A DNA stretch of 64,000 bases from Candidatus Pedobacter colombiensis (GTDB taxonomy: Bacteria; Bacteroidota; Bacteroidia; Sphingobacteriales; Sphingobacteriaceae). The stretch covers positions 2,294,001 to 2,358,000 of the forward strand of contig CP119313.1 in NCBI GenBank assembly GCA_029202485.1. The letters are read 5' to 3'. The notes beneath the pieces were generated by a model. The model saw only the letters and a program-made list of their open reading frames with translations, searched no databases and was not told where the DNA came from. Made by a program: the position numbers and the translations under genes. Positions 62,991 through 64,000 of the stretch are shown piece by piece (position 1 is the first letter of the stretch; the number at the start of each line of letters is the position of its first letter).

Positions 62991-64000
62991 TTATTTAAAC
63001 CATCCTTTGCGCCAGAAATATATGATTTGTAATATGGCGATTAGGCCCATAACGATTATGGTGTACAAATAGCCATGCTCTTTATAAAGTTCTGGCATGT
63101 TTTGAGGCAATAATTTTCCAGTTATAGGATCAGCACTGGCAAAGTTCATCCCATAGATACCGGCAATAAAAGTTAAAGGGATAAAAATAGATGAAATAAT
63201 GGTTAGCACCTTCATAATCTCATTCATTCTATTGCTGATGATGGACAGATACATATCAATATTACTGGCCGAAATCTCTTTCAATGACTCTACCATATCG
63301 ATAATTTGTATGCAATGATCATAAGCATCACGGATATACATTTTAGTCTGATCAGGGATGAGCAGACTGTCGCTTCTCAGTATGTCACTCAATTTATCTC
63401 TTTCTGGCCAAACTACCCTTCTTACATTAATCAAATTTCGTTTAACCCGTTGGGTGTCATACATCACACTTCTATCTGGTTTATCAAATAACCGATCCTC
63501 TATAAGGTCCAGTTCTTCCCCCCATGCACCCAATATCACAAAATAAGTATCAATAATGATATCCATTATTGCATACATCAAATAGCTGCTGCCTGCAATT
63601 CGGATGTTTCCTTTCCCTGCGATCAGCCTCGCACGAACCGGATCTAAACAATCTTTATAGCCCTCTTGAAATGTAAACAATGTATTTTGCATTAAAATAA
63701 AAGAAACCTGGTCATTATCCATATTCTTTTGTTCATCAAAATGAAGCATTCTGCTAATTGCAAAATCGTATTTACCGTATTCTTCCAGCTTTGGTCTTTG
63801 ATTTGGAGTCGTAATGTCTTCCAAAATCAATCTATTGATTCCAAAATCATTATTCAAGGTTTCAAACAAATCCAAAGATCCTAAGCCTTTAATTTCTATC
63901 CAATAATTAAACTCACTATTGGTAATTACCCTTGATAGATTTTCAATATTATCCAATTCCTTAACTTCATAGGTATAATCATTATAGGTATGAAAGATAA
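62991..64000 (-). CDS. corA: CorA Mg2+/Co2+ transporter, 5' end cut by window edge
   Basis: The frame is open from the stop at 62991 through the right edge. Upstream of the TTG at 63956 it continues without a stop or ATG as IFHTYNDYTYEVKE, which looks like the true CorA N-terminus, so the start lies beyond 64000. At least 336 codons are visible. A long cytoplasmic helical domain is followed by two C-terminal membrane segments, the first ending in the GMN selectivity motif (FIPLTFIAGIYGMNFA). It forms a pentameric Mg2+ channel in the inner membrane. Confidence 0.95.
   Translation of the reverse strand, partial: IFHTYNDYTYEVKELDNIENLSRVITNSEFNYWIEIKGLGSLDLFETLNNDFGINRLILEDITTPNQRPKLEEYGKYDFAISRMLHFDEQKNMDNDQVSFILMQNTLFTFQEGYKDCLDPVRARLIAGKGNIRIAGSSYLMYAIMDIIIDTYFVILGAWGEELDLIEDRLFDKPDRSVMYDTQRVKRNLINVRRVVWPERDKLSDILRSDSLLIPDQTKMYIRDAYDHCIQIIDMVESLKEISASNIDMYLSIISNRMNEIMKVLTIISSIFIPLTFIAGIYGMNFASADPITGKLLPQNMPELYKEHGYLYTIIVMGLIAILQIIYFWRKGWFK

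Noticed and set aside
62991..63956. CorA as a complete gene with a TTG start at 63956
   Set aside because: The same frame stays open to the window edge with CorA-like sequence upstream, so the gene is cut rather than TTG-started.
1..64000. CRISPR arrays, transposases, integrases, tRNA or rRNA genes
   Set aside because: Looked for by repeat pattern and gene content; none seen.

Overview
This window looks like an ordinary stretch of chromosome from a Bacteroidota bacterium, most likely family Sphingobacteriaceae (Pedobacter-like). The DNA is AT-rich. Several genes and one RNA gene are preceded by the Bacteroidota -7 promoter box TAnnTTTG. The families DUF2723, DUF6266, DUF4180, DUF4833 and DUF1800, a TonB receptor with a CarboxypepD_reg domain, and group III truncated hemoglobin all fit that phylum. 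The genus is inferred from gene content only. I see no insertion sequence, prophage, CRISPR array, tRNA or rRNA.

Layout. 1-1622: 3'-truncated DUF2723/GT117 membrane glycosyltransferase. 1786-4337: Cys-rich secreted small protein plus TonB-dependent receptor. 4410-6429: tandem DUF6266 pair, a 142-bp nested inverted-repeat element, and DUF4180. 6517-11346: serine hydrolase, a methyltransferase divergent from a LysR regulator, and a DUF1800 protein. 11481-15728: lipoprotein, barrel-like small protein, class V aminotransferase, L,D-transpeptidase and VOC protein. 15797-20240: stress block with Hsp20, MidA-like methyltransferase, universal stress protein with an extra N-terminal domain, DUF4142, cupredoxin, truncated hemoglobin and a small hydrophilic protein. 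20406-30040: AraC regulator, TolC, adaptor and two full-length RND pumps in one operon. 30164-37750: PepSY-like protein, atypical Nramp transporter, histidine kinase, PoxB-like enzyme, PhnA-like protein, DMT protein, HAD phosphatase and Fsa aldolase. 37894-37990: SRP RNA. 38395-44433: gltBD. 44502-48048: SpoU methyltransferase, galK divergent from galM, and a DsbA-type oxidoreductase. 48593-53320: DinB, DUF4833, MATE pump, AlbA_2 regulator, DUF4442 and small proteins. 53505-61850: hemF, gyrA, two paralogous TPR proteins and a FUSC protein. 61881-64000: bioB and a 5'-truncated corA.

Functional themes. GltBD assimilates ammonia. GalK and GalM begin the Leloir pathway from a shared divergent promoter region. 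HemF and BioB make cofactors. The block 15797-33597 combines chaperone, stress, copper/heme, efflux and metal-transport functions. Two similar GGG/CCC palindromes lie there, next to the hemoglobin gene and between the Nramp and kinase genes; they could be shared operator sites.

Regulatory reading. The SRP RNA promoter (TTTTG, 18 nt, TACATTTG, 4 nt, first RNA base) serves as a ruler. Several protein genes have a -7 box exactly 4 nt before the start codon, which predicts leaderless mRNAs. Several start codons were moved from the longest open frame to an internal ATG; the reasons are given in the entries.
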